Shown here piece by piece: positions 1 to 8,480 of a stretch of 10,500 nucleotides of DNA. The notes beneath the pieces are model-generated. The model saw only the letters and a program-made list of their open reading frames with translations, was not told the DNA's origin and did not search any database. The position numbers were made by a program, and so were the translations under genes. Numbering within the stretch: the first letter of the stretch is position 1; each line of letters begins with the position of its first letter. The stretch is from Cristatella mucedo (lineage: Eukaryota > Bryozoa > Phylactolaemata > Cristatellidae), in contig WPIO01000052.1 in assembly GCA_009760855.2 (NCBI GenBank), positions 562,001 through 572,500 on the forward strand, given 5' to 3'.

Positions 1-1324
1 CTGCATTTGATGTATCACCCATCTGTTGTCAAGTGTCAGTCGTCTCACCTTGGCATTGCTTGGTTCGCAACTGCTATCATTTAGGCATGATGTTAGTGGA
101 ATGTTTGCAAAGCCTATTCGTCAATGGCCGGCAGTCATCCGGTGAGCCTCTGAAGTGGAGGTGGGGGTACCGCAGGGCTAGCCTTGGTTCCACTTTTTTT
201 TCCGCCATTCATACTCTCCTCCTTGTCGATGTAATCTCCCACCACAATCTAGGTTTTCATTTCTACGCAAATGACCTACGGCTGTGCCTGTGCTTTGATC
301 CTTCCTCGTCTTTCACCTACTCAAATTATCACAGCTCCCTTGCAGCTGCTAGAGTAGGCGATCACTCTTGGATTGCATGCAGCTGACTTTCTCAGGTTGA
401 GTGCCAATTTGGCCAATCCGATAGTGTTGGAAAACCCCCAGTGTCTCTCAGAAGCTGGTCAGCCTTATCCTCAAATTGGCTTGAACGGCCAGCATATTTC
501 TTGTTGCCTCTGCACGGAATCTGGGCAACCTGTTGCAAAATGATTTGTTGCCAGATGACCACGTCAGCTCCACAATCTGCCCACTGTGTCGACTATGTAA
601 TATTAACAACATTTGGGCACACTTGGGAGTAAGTGGGCCACAGCCAAATTAGTCCACGCATCCATGACATCTAACATGGACTTTTGTAATTCTCCCCTTG
701 CAGATCTTTCTGCCTATTCATTGATATGCTCACAGATGGTACGGCAGCACCCGGCGGCCGTGCTTGTCGGTTTCGAGCGTGACAACTGAGGCATTGTGAT
801 CACTTGTGTCTTACCCGCACTGGCTCCCCATAGAGCTGTGCAGCCGCTCCGAGGTCCGGTCGTTCACTTTTAGGCCCCTTCGTTTTCTTGCTCCTACTCG
901 CTACCACCTATTTTTGCAATACTCTTCTGGCTTCCCCACGAAACGATGCAGTCAGTGAACCTCTCACTTCCCCCCCCCCGATTCTCATCGTTTGGCTCTG
1001 CCTTCTACCTACTTCAAATCCTTTGGAGGCTGTGCCTTCAGTTTCAGTGCTTCCAAAGCCTCGAGCTCAGTGCTGCTAGCTGACATCACGACTCCTCTTA
1101 CTTGACTATATACCGGAGCTAAAAGCCCATCTGTTTCTAGCAGTATGTGCTCAGTCCACAGACATTGCCCTTCATATACCTCTGAGGTGCTGCAATTGTG
1201 CATTGTGTTTCATCGCCAATCAGTTGACATGCTTCCTATCCTGCTTGGATGTGCAGAGCCTCGAGAAACACTTAGTTCTCCCAGGGTGCTAGACAAATAT
1301 GTTATTATTGTTATTATTATTATC
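1..1324 (+). mobile_element. Decayed CR1/L2-like LINE copy A, RT region to 3' tail
   Basis: This is a 5'-incomplete (off window), heavily decayed non-LTR retrotransposon lying in the LRRC57 intron upstream of 1341. At 3-17 a frame reads AFDVS, resembling reverse-transcriptase motif A. Around 165-180 a GVPQG-like stretch is broken by a stop. At about 250-290 a frame reads GFHFYAND followed by LCLCFDP, matching the YADD active site of copy D (7254-8112) with Asp changed to Asn. Pieces similar to the C-terminal half of D follow in shifting frames: TSNMDFCNS near 670-700, and a segment near 1020-1070 like D's PRTNLKSFGDRAF region. The 3' end carries the family hairpin region (about 1252-1291) and an (ATT)n tail at about 1300-1324. 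Many stops and frameshifts mean it is inactive. Assignment to CR1/L2 rests on general motif resemblance, not a search. Part of 380-660 and 1090-1245 is too diverged to align confidently by eye. Confidence 0.75.
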
Positions 1325-1340
1325 ATATGGGCCAATACAG

Positions 1341-1526
1341 ATATCGACACTGTCCGAGCACTTGGCCGAGTGCCCGAGGCTGAAAGTGCTACGGCTCGAC
1401 GAGAATTGCCTCGAGCTGAGTGCCGTATCACCAGCCGTGTTGAAGCAGTCGAAGATCTCACTGCTCTCAGTCGAAGGCAACCTGTTCGACGTGCGGATGC
1501 TTCGCGACCTGGACGGATATAGCGAG
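1341..1526 (+). CDS. LRRC57: LRRC57, penultimate exon (LRR C-terminal region)
   Basis: This single 62-codon exon encodes the last leucine-rich repeat and C-terminal cap. Its core reads CPRLKVLRLDENCLELS, then LLSVEGNLFDVRMLRDLDGY. From memory of the family this closely follows vertebrate LRRC57 ([37 protein letters not shown]). LRRC57 is a small, about 240-residue, leucine-rich repeat protein without known enzymatic activity; its molecular role is poorly defined. The acceptor is ...CCAATACAG at 1332-1340 and the donor is GAG|GTAAGT at 1526/1527. Both junctions are in phase 0. Fourteen codons separate the exon start from CPRL, as in the vertebrate protein after its ...NQNQ. No stop lies inside the exon. 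Earlier exons are off window. The open frame starting at 1299 runs through the intron's ATT repeat and is not a real start. Confidence 0.9.
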
Positions 1527-1606
1527 GTAAGTACTCATCCTGGCCCGCACCATCGTCGTAATCATCCTGGCCCGCGCCTGTCATCGACCCGAGCTGCATC
1601 CCTACT

Positions 1607-1677
1607 TGAATCTTAGCCCAGGGTTAAGGTGCTCGTACGTCACGACCCATATGGTGGGTTCGAGCCCTGCAAGAGGA
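1607..1677 (+). mobile_element. tRNA-derived SINE head or tRNA pseudogene
   Basis: A pol III A-box-like TAGCCCAGGG sits at 1614-1623 and a B-box GGTTCGAGCCC at 1657-1667. They are 43 bp apart, close to the normal tRNA spacing. The T-arm folds (GTGGG at 1654-1658 with CCTGC at 1666-1670, two wobble pairs, loop TTCGAGC). A short anticodon-like stem TCGT/ACGA lies at 1633-1645. The 7-bp acceptor stem does not pair, so this is not a functional tRNA. A tRNA-derived SINE head is the simplest reading. No LINE-like 3' hairpin follows it, so it is truncated or belongs to a different SINE. Confidence 0.5.
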
Positions 1678-1679
1678 AA

Positions 1680-2240
<561 letters not shown>

Positions 2241-2284
2241 CAACATTAGGTTGAAAGTAGGCTTGCTCATACTATTGAGCAGTC

Positions 2285-3066
2285 TTATCAGTCAGCTTCA
2301 ACCAAAATGACCCTTCATTAGACGACCACATTTGCTTTACAGTCAAGCCTGCCTACTTTCAGCTACATAACATTGCTAAAAGTCGGGCTTGCTTAGACAA
2401 GGATACTACATCGAAACTGGGCCATGCATTTGTGACATCCTATCTTAACCTCTGTAACTAATAGCTTGCTGGTCTACCGGCGTATGCAATCAGGCGTATC
2501 CTAAGTATTGCAGTTGCCACGTCACAAACTGGCTCCCAATCAAGCAGCGTATAGATTTCAAGGGTCTGTCACTCACTTTTAGGTCCCTTCATTGTCGGGC
2601 TCCAGCCTACCTATCAAGACTACTCCCCACCAGGCAAATAATCATACAACCTGCTGTTCTAACTCGAACCGTTTAGCCGTACCTCATACGAACCTCGAAC
2701 CGTTGGAGACCATACCTTTAGTTCCTATGCTCCCAAAAGCCTGGAGCTCACTTCCGATCACCTGGAAATCACTTCCGGTTGTGACGTCCGACTTGACGTC
2801 ACAACCTCCCATGACATGACGACATTTAACAGGATGCTTAAAGTGCACCTGTTTATTACAGCATTTGACAGGTCTGTGTGATTAGTCTTTCGTATTTTTT
2901 TGTATTTCGTCGTTCGTACCTGTTTACACTATGCCTGCTGCTTGCAGATGTTACCACCGACTAATGCTTTCTATACAGCATATGTAAGGTGTCTAGAAAG
3001 AAGAAATTCAGTTCTCTATGGGGGGCTATACAAATGTATTATTATTATTAGTAGTAGTAGTATTAT
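2285..3066 (+). mobile_element. Decayed CR1/L2-like LINE copy F with 3' tail
   Basis: Similarity to copy D starts near TTCATTAGACGACCACAT (2313-2330, the LSLDDH region). It runs through HNIAK, ARACLDKDTT-like and HAFVTS-like segments (2360-2440) and an LTFRSLH-like segment near 2570-2595. The PRTNL...GDRAF region (2675-2725) and the C-terminal TFKR-like region near 2825 follow. An internal deletion removes most of the HITPLLADLHWLP segment near 2500-2525. The 3' region carries the family's hairpin area (about 2985-3030), then a (TAT/TAG)n tail at 3037-3066. Numerous frameshifts and stops show it is dead. The 5' edge near 2240-2290 includes a small inverted fragment (see findings). Confidence 0.75.
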
Positions 3067-3248
3067 CGTGTATGCATATGGTCATGTGTGTGTTTGGGCT
3101 ACGCTTTTGTTGTTAGTTTTTCCTGTTCTCTTAGCTATCATACTGTGCTGCTTGCTTGCCTTTTGGATAGCAATGTAATGTGAGTAATGTTGCGAGCACA
3201 CGTGGGGGTGGGGGAGCGTGAGTACACGAAGCTGCTGCTCTAGCTAGG

Positions 3249-3486
<238 letters not shown>

Positions 3487-3911
3487 CTCGTTCTTGCTGC
3501 GCCATTGGCTTGCGGGCTCTCTCACGTGCTCTTTTTCTCTTTGTTGCTCAGCCAAAAGAAGCAGAGCAGATCAGCATTGTCAGCTGAATTAGCTGAATAT
3601 CTCTGTCTCGCGGTGCTAAATGCCTCTTCTAGTTATGTTTTACTCGTCATAAGCTTCATATCCTGCTACTGTAAGGAAACGTATGCCACTTGCGGCACAT
3701 GCCCATGATCTTAACCCGAGTGTGAGTTGAAAGTTTTAGCATGTGAACACACAATGCACCAAAAATTTGCTTTTTTGCGTGTGCACTTGCCAGTGCGACT
3801 GTGCATAGGCGTTTGCCGGCATATGAGCATGGTCAGAGCTTGTGCCGACCGATTCTGCTGACTTGCCTGAGCTTACCGATACCCACTCGCACAATCGTTC
3901 TGCATTTTTAG

Positions 3912-3953
3912 TACATGGAACGTTTCTCAGCAACGCGTAAGAAAATGGACTGA
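3912..3953 (+). CDS. LRRC57: LRRC57, terminal exon and stop
   Basis: After the acceptor TTTTTAG the exon reads YMERFSATRKKMD and stops at TGA (3951-3953). Vertebrate LRRC57 ends YMERFTATKKKFA, recalled from the family, so nine of the 13 residues are identical. The exon joins the 1526 donor exactly in phase 0, giving GYSE-YMERF. It is only 14 codons including the stop, so ORF callers miss it. The family match and the correct phase make a chance match very unlikely. No AATAAA was found in the following kilobase, so the 3' UTR end is not defined. Confidence 0.9.
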   Translation, partial: YMERFSATRKKMD

Positions 3954-4860
3954 TGCCTGCTGCTGCATCTGCTGCCCGCCTCCTTGTCGTCGGGATCCTG
4001 GCAGTGGAATGCGTGTAGAGTGGCGTCCGCTCGCCCACCCGTCTTCGATCGCAAGCTCTAAAAATCGCTAGCTCTGTGCGGTCGATGGCTCTGGAACGTA
4101 GTCCTTCCTCGTATTGGAGCCTGCCGCAAAGCCATGAACTGTATCCGGCATGCCCCGTGCCCCGTGGTTGGCCCTGTTGACGTTCAGTCGTGGACGACAA
4201 GACAGCATCGATCGTGCAAGCACTCAGTAACCCACGCCGGCCGATCGCCGGCCGAATTGAGTGCCCGTGCTGGAGAGCGAGAGGCATTGTCACGTGAACG
4301 CCTCCTGTCCCCTTGTGTGCAGTTGCCACCTATCGTCAGCTGCGGCAGGCGTGGCGCTAGCGGTTTGAAAGGAGGCAGTGTCGCGCCTGCCACCACAGCC
4401 AAGGCCGCATGGCTGTGCTGTGCCGTGCAGCGGCCGAGCGCTCACACGTGCACCAGTTGCTTTTTTTTCTGCTGCAGCTGCCTTAGTGTAGCTCGACAGC
4501 AGCAGCTGCTGCTGCAGCTTTGTGCTAGTTTTGCTGTCGTGGATCTTGGGTCTTCTGCAAGCCTTTTGGTCTCTAGTAACGCTAAGGCGGCAGCGCCATC
4601 AGACACCATTTGAAGAAGCACGTTCGTGCTCATGCCAGTAATTTCTGTTTGCTTGGCACGGAGACCCGTCCAACCCTCTCTGTTCACTCGTACGTATATA
4701 AAAGATAGTTTGAGCTGTAAGTGCTACTGGACCGCCGCGACTCGCACGCGCTGCAAGCGCAGTTGCTGCAGCTGCGCGCTCTCAATGCTGATGCTCAACC
4801 TTTGGCTCCTGCTGGGCTCCTGCTTACGCTGCATGCGCTTCCCTCAGTTGGGGCATTTTT
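3954..4860. other. LRRC57 3' UTR and downstream DNA, no recognised genes
   Basis: The stretch is GC-richer than the LINE-rich regions. It contains short CAG/CTG clusters (4498-4520) and a few open frames of up to about 160 codons on either strand. None shows a domain I recognise or a believable codon pattern. The first part is presumably LRRC57 3' UTR. No canonical polyadenylation signal was seen on the plus strand. Confidence 0.5.
4695..4704 (+). promoter_or_regulatory. TATA-box-like sequence
   Basis: TATATAAAAG is a good match to the metazoan TATA consensus in otherwise GC-rich DNA. About 80 bp downstream, an ATG at 4785 opens a 29-codon frame starting MLMLNLWLLLGSCL, which is hydrophobic like a signal peptide. 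It then ends, and nothing else supports a gene. This could be chance. Confidence 0.2.
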
Positions 4861-4861
4861 T

Positions 4862-5075
4862 AAGAAAAATATGATAAGAAATAAGAAATATAAGAAAAAT
4901 GGCAACGCCATCAGCTGGATTTATATAGCACTAGGCACCTTACTAGAGGATGCCATGCTTGAAGGAAGGAAATGTTGGCGTGTCCTTTATCGGGTGATGA
5001 AACCACGACCTCTGAAACCAGAGGCAAGCCGTTGTGTTAGAAATCCTAATAGGGCTATCTACGCATAGCTTGCTA
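4862..5075 (-). mobile_element. Probable tRNA-derived SINE, minus strand
   Basis: On the minus strand, a degenerate B-box-like segment (GAGGTCGTGGTTTCATCACC, about 4996-5015) is followed by a body containing GGTGCCTAGTGCTATATAAA near 4925-4945. A simple tail of TTTCTTAT-type repeats lies at 4862-4900. A tRNA-like head, a GTGCTATA-type end and a short-repeat tail in that order are typical of SINEs. No good A-box was found and no target-site duplication was identified, so this is tentative. Confidence 0.35.
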
Positions 5076-5099
5076 GCCAAACACGATGATGATAAAAGC

Positions 5100-5970
5100 T
5101 TAATAATAATTATAATAATAATAATGCACTTGATAAAGCGCCCTCAGAGAACTCAATCTCTTTCTAGGCGCTTTACATTTGCTGCAAAGTGAAACGCGAT
5201 TGAATGATGAGTAATATCATGCTTGATAAACAACATGAATAACACGGTTAAGGGTGACATGAACAGAGTCACCATACAAGTCTAATCAGTGGCAGCATGC
5301 ACAGTGTCAGCATGCATAAGCACACAAAGGATGAATAACAGGGACCCACTAAATGCTGTCCTAAATAAGTGCGTTATGAAGTTCTTTTTAAATGTGGTCA
5401 AGTCAGGGGATGTTGTGACAAGTCGAAAGTGAGCTCCAGGCTTTGGGAGCATACAAATTAAATGCACGGTCTCCAAAGGATTTGAGTTTTGTATTTGAGG
5501 TATTGGTCAACTGTTGGATTCCGAAAAGCGGGTGGTACGATGCTTGTCCTGGTGGGGTAGTATATCTGAGAGATAGGCTGGAGCCAAAGAATGAAGTGAC
5601 CTAAAAGTGAGCGACAAAACCTTGAAGTCGATCCGTTGCTTGACTGGTAGCCAGTGCAGGTCGGCGAGAAGTGGTTGATGTGGCAACTGCGACGCTTACG
5701 ACAGACAAGCCTAGCTGCAGTTTTGCAGCAGCTGTAAGTGCTTGATTGCACATGCCGGTAGGCCAGCAAACAGTGAGTTACAGAAGTCAAGACGGGATGT
5801 CACAGATGCATGGACCAAAATAGACATGGTATCCTAACTAAACAAGCCCGAATTTTAGCAATGTTAGGTATCTGAAAGTAGGCAGACTTGATTGTGGAGC
5901 TGATGTCGTCGTCTAAGGAGAGGACTTTGGAACATGACACCTAGATTTCGAGCTGATTCAACAGGAAATT
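5100..5970 (-). mobile_element. Decayed CR1/L2-like LINE copy B
   Basis: The 3' tail lies at the low-coordinate end as (AAT)n on the plus strand, about 5100-5125. The 3'-terminal hairpin is at 5135-5174. The 3' UTR and the C-terminal coding end follow. In the minus-strand frame at 5282-5476 it reads ETVHLICMLPKPGAHFRLV, then SPDLTTFKKNFITHLFRTAF, the usual C-terminal region. Further on come [20 protein letters not shown]-like, LHWLPVKQRIDFKVL-like and [14 protein letters not shown]-like segments. At about 5940-5965 it reaches the ARNLGV region. Similarity to copy D stops near 5970, a 5' truncation. At least two frameshifts and several stops disable it. Confidence 0.85.
5135..5174 (-). other. 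LINE 3'-terminal stem-loop (copy B)
   Basis: On the minus strand AAAGCGCC pairs with GGCGCTTT (outer stem), and AGAGA pairs with TCTCT (inner stem) around a short T/A-rich loop. An internal loop (TAGAA) separates the stems. It sits just upstream of the ATT tail, where LINE reverse transcriptases of the stringent type recognise their RNA. The same structure recurs at 7027-7064. Confidence 0.65.
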
Positions 5971-6052
5971 AATATGCTGTATTAATAATATGCTGCATTA
6001 ATGCTATATAATGCTGTATTCATAAATATTAATAAATGCTGTATTAATAATC
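5969..6052. repeat. AT-rich degenerate tandem repeat
   Basis: About five imperfect copies of an ATGCTGTATTAATA-like unit with variable spacing. They directly abut the 5' truncation point of LINE copy B and may have been its AT-rich target. Confidence 0.7.
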
Positions 6053-6078
6053 CTTAATGTGCTTTGCATGCTTGTCTT

Positions 6079-6165
6079 TTGGGTTAATGCTCCTCACGCA
6101 GCAAGTTGGTAAGCACCCGAATTGAGGTTAAGCTCTCTGAGGGTGCTGGTGCTATACAGAAGACT
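6079..6165 (+). mobile_element. SINE copy with deleted middle and LINE-like 3' hairpin
   Basis: TTGGGTTAATGCTCCTCACG at 6079-6098 resembles the D-loop and anticodon region of the tRNA-like element at 1621-1639 (GGGTTAAGGTGCTCGTACG). No B-box follows. Instead a 3' domain starts at 6112 with a perfect 7-bp outer stem, AGCACCC (6112-6118) with GGGTGCT (6141-6147), and an inner GAG/CTC. It then reads GGTGCTATACAG. The 3' domain repeats in the neighbouring copy at 6239-6283. Confidence 0.5.
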
Positions 6166-6170
6166 TATTA

Positions 6171-6284
6171 TCTCCACAAGGTCAAGGTTAATACATCTGA
6201 TGACCAATGTCGTGGGCTCGAGCCCTTAAGCATATGAAAAGCACCTGGATAGAGATTAAATTCTCTTAGAGTGCTATACAACTG
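6171..6284 (+). mobile_element. tRNA-derived SINE with LINE-like 3' end
   Basis: The B-box-like GGCTCGAGCCC is at 6215-6225, preceded by CAAGGTTAAT, which resembles the D-arm of the element at 1614. The A-box itself is degenerate. The 3' domain at 6239-6283 folds like the LINE end: AGCAC (6240-6244) pairs with GTGCT (6271-6275), and AGAGA (6251-6255) pairs with TCTCT (6262-6266). It ends GTGCTATACAA, and the AT-rich tract begins immediately afterwards. A tRNA head joined to a partner-LINE 3' end is the classic SINE layout. Confidence 0.55.
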
Positions 6285-6322
6285 AATTGTATATATAAAT
6301 ATAAATATATGATAGTATATAT

Positions 6323-6371
<49 letters not shown>

Positions 6372-6426
6372 ATATATAAATAAACACAATATATATATAT
6401 ATATATAAGCTGGCAGATCATATATC

Positions 6427-6468
<42 letters not shown>

Positions 6469-6490
6469 GCTATATATATATAGCTATCTA

Positions 6491-6540
<50 letters not shown>
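6285..6540. repeat. (AT)n microsatellite with a (CT)n block
   Basis: Almost pure AT/TA dinucleotides, interrupted by TATAAATAAACACAAT near 6375-6390, the inverted-repeat arm near 6405-6420 and a (CT)n block at about 6490-6510. It lies between the 3' end of a SINE and the truncated 5' end of LINE copy C. Confidence 0.95.
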
Positions 6541-6543
<3 letters not shown>

Positions 6544-6556
6544 TCTGCCAGCTTAT
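6405..6556. repeat. Inverted repeat enclosing the AT/CT tract
   Basis: The arms are ATAAGCTGGCAGATCATATA (6405-6424) and its near-exact reverse complement ending CTCTGCCAGCTTAT (to 6556), with one mismatch near the middle. The right arm is the start of LINE copy C: it matches the TCTGCCAGCATATCTCC stretch of copy D near 7863-7880. The left arm is an inverted duplicate of that LINE edge. The whole 152 bp could extrude as a hairpin. Confidence 0.75.
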
Positions 6557-7005
6557 CTCTTGAGTCTGTAAGAAATTAAGTGTCCTTTTCCAAAGTGAAC
6601 TTTCGTTAGACGACCACATCAGCTCCACAATCAAGTCTGCCTGGTTTCAACCACAACATTGCTAAAGTGCGGGCTTGTTTAGACAGAGATACCTCATCTA
6701 AGTTGGTCCATGCATTTGTGACATCCCGTCTTGACTTTGTAACTCGCTGCTTGTTGGTCTACCAGCCTGTGCAATCAGGTGCTTACAGTTGGTGCAGAAC
6801 TCTGCAACAACTGCTTGTCTTAAGCGTCGCAGTTGCCACATCACACCACTTATCGCCGACCTGCACTGGCTCCCAGTCAAGCAACGCATCGACTTCATGT
6901 CACTCACTTTTAGGCCCCTTCATTCTTTGGCTCCAGCCTACCTATCAGATCTAATCCAAGGCCAAGCATTGTGCCACCCACTTTTTGGAATCTAGCTATT
7001 TACCT
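6541..7005 (+). mobile_element. Old LINE copy C, left half, interrupted by copy D
   Basis: Plus-strand CR1/L2-like fragment, truncated at its 5' end. TGCTCTGCCAGC at 6541 aligns with copy D's SASISP region. Next come an LSLDDHISSTIKSA-like segment (6600-6640), RACLDRDTSSKLVHAFVTSRLDF (6670-6735), and at 6789-6907 VQNSATTACLKRRSCHITPLIADLHWLPVKQRIDF in one frame. [16 protein letters not shown] follows (to about 6946). It breaks off at GGAATCTAGCTATTTACCT (6987-7005), exactly where the fragment at 8226 resumes. Frameshifts and stops are present. Confidence 0.8.
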
Positions 7006-7026
7006 AATAATAATAATCCACTTGAT

Positions 7027-7064
7027 AAAGCGCCCTCAGAGAACTTAATCTCTCTAGGCGCTTT
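7027..7064 (-). other. LINE 3'-terminal stem-loop (copy D)
   Basis: On the minus strand AAAGCGCC pairs with GGCGCTTT, and AGAGA pairs with TCTCT around a TTAAG-type loop, just before the (ATT)4 tail. It is the same fold as at 5135-5174, with two fewer bases in the internal loop. Confidence 0.65.
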
Positions 7065-7253
7065 ACATTGGCTGCAAAGTGAAATGCAATTGAATGGTAA
7101 GTAAAATCATGCTTAAAAACAAACAAAATGAATAATATGGTTAGGGGTGACATGCACAGGGTCAGCATGCAAATGTGGTTAGTGGCAGCGTGCACGGTGT
7201 CAGCACGCATAAGCACATCAAGGACGAATCACAGGGACCCGCTAAATGCTGTC

Positions 7254-8215
7254 CTAAATAGGTGTTTTTAGGTTCCTTTTAAATGTGGTCAGGTCAGGGG
7301 ATGTTCTGACGCAGGTCGGGAGGGAGTTCCAGGCTGTGGGAGCATACGAACTAAATGCACGGTCTCCAAAGGATTTAAGGTTTGTACGAGGTATTTCTAG
7401 ACTGTTGGATTCCGAAAAGCAGGTGGTACGATGCTTGGCCTGATGGGGTAGTATATCTGAAAGATAGGCTGGAGCCATAGAATGAAGGGACCTAAAAGTG
7501 AGCGACAAAACCTTGAAGTCAATCCGTTGCTTGACTGGTAGCCAGTGCAGGTCGGCGAGAAGTGGAGTAATGTGGCAACTGCAACGCTCACGACAGACAA
7601 GTCTAGCTGCCGAGTTTTGCACCAGCTGCAATCGCCTGATCGCACATGCTGGTAGGCCAGCGAGCAGTGAGTTGCAGAAGTCGAGACGGGATGTCACGAA
7701 TGCATGGACCAACTTAGATGTGGTATCTTTATCTAAACAAGCCCGAATTTTAGCAATGTTATGAAGCTGAAAATAGGCGGATTTGACTGTGGAGCTGATA
7801 TGGTCGTCTAACGAGAGGTCGCTTTGGAATATGACACCTAGATTTCGAGCTGATTCAACTGGAGATATGCTGGCAGAGCCAATTTTGAGCGTCAGCCTTT
7901 CCAATCTCTGAATCACACTGGGTTTGCCCATAACAAGTAAGTTAGTTTTATCATCGTTTAGTTTTGGAAAATTTGCTGCCATCCATGTGCGGATGTCATC
8001 AATGCATGCAGCTAGTGAGTTGAGAGAATTTGAGGTGCTCGAAGGCTGGGAGGGATCAAAGCAAAGGTACAACTGAGTGTCATCCGCATAGAAGTGAAAG
8101 CCTAGATTGTGATTGCAATCACATCAGCAAGAGGCAGAGTATAAACCGTGAAAAGAACCGGACCTAGCACTGAGCCCTGAGGTACTCCATATTTCAGAGG
8201 TACTTCAGATGATCT
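7254..8215 (-). pseudogene. Reverse transcriptase C-terminal half of LINE copy D
   Basis: The open frame runs on the minus strand from about 8112 to a stop at 7254. It contains FYADDTQLYLCFDP (active-site YADD at 8079-8090), then LNDDKTNLLVMG (the KT motif), [65 protein letters not shown] and a C-terminal SPDLTTFKRNLKT. A second frame directly upstream (8112-8215) holds GVPQGSVLGPVLFTVYTLPL, the RT motif before YADD. The frame break near 8106 looks like a one-base loss: copy A at 223-250 keeps GATGTAATCTCCCACCACAA in register. A second shift just before the stop removes the usual HLFRTAF end, which copy B keeps. The endonuclease and N-terminal RT are absent, so it is not functional. Clade assignment to CR1/L2 is by motif resemblance only. 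Confidence 0.85.
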
Positions 8216-8219
8216 TTGT

Positions 8220-8480
8220 CCATATACCTCGTACAAACCTCAAATCCTTTGGAGGTCGTGCAGTTAGTTCGTGTGGTCCAAAAGCCCGAACTCGCTACCG
8301 ACTTGCATCACGACATCTCCTGACTTGACCACATTTAAAAATAAATTAAAAACGTACCTATTTATGAAAGCATTTAGTGGGTCCCTGTGATTCGTCCTTT
8401 ATGTGCTTATTCGGGCTGACACTGTTGCACGCTGCCACTAATTACACTTGCATGCTGACCTTGTGCATGTCACCCCTAAC
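8220..8480 (+). mobile_element. Old LINE copy C/E, right half
   Basis: This resumes the interrupted copy C on the plus strand. ACCTCGTACAAACCTCAAAT (8226-8245) matches copy D's IPRTNLKSF codons. A TFK-like stretch follows (8328-8350), then the 3' UTR start (TTTAGTGGGTCCCTGTGATTCGTCC, as in D and B in reverse). Similarity ends after GTCACCCCTAACC near 8480, without hairpin or tail. Joining 7005 to 8230 restores continuous alignment with D apart from a small deletion. Confidence 0.75.

Larger units (their letters stand above)
7006..8219 (-). mobile_element. Younger CR1/L2-like LINE copy D, nested and 5'-truncated
   Basis: This is the best-preserved copy. On the plus strand it begins with the (AAT)4 tail (7006-7017), then the 3' hairpin (7027-7064), a 3' UTR to about 7250, and a long reverse-transcriptase coding part to about 8215. 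It ends 5'-truncated at 8219, within the segment before the RT GVPQG motif. It lies antisense inside the older copy C/E. Flanks CTATTTACCT (6996-7005) and CCATATACCT (8220-8229) agree at 8 of 10 positions and look like a diverged target-site duplication. Confidence 0.88.

Noticed and set aside
1299-1616. LRR-like ORF starting with Met at 1299
   Set aside because: The first 14 codons are the LINE ATT tail and intron end, and the part after 1526 is intron. Only 1341-1526 is exon.
1607-1677. Functional tRNA gene
   Set aside because: The A and B boxes and T-arm are present, but the acceptor stem does not pair and the anticodon arm is irregular.
3736-4329. 197-codon minus-strand open frame
   Set aside because: It runs antisense through the LRRC57 terminal exon and its acceptor. 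It shows no recognisable domain, membrane segment or splice support. An open frame of this length can arise by chance in GC-rich DNA.
4134-4613. 159-codon plus-strand open frame
   Set aside because: Composition is Ala/Ser/Cys-rich from CAG/GC-rich DNA, with no motif I recognise. It overlaps another open frame on the opposite strand.
7006-8480. Twin-priming inversion explaining copies D and E
   Set aside because: D has its own 3' hairpin and tail, and its sequence overlaps E. The C/E junction is also continuous once D is removed. Nested insertion fits better.
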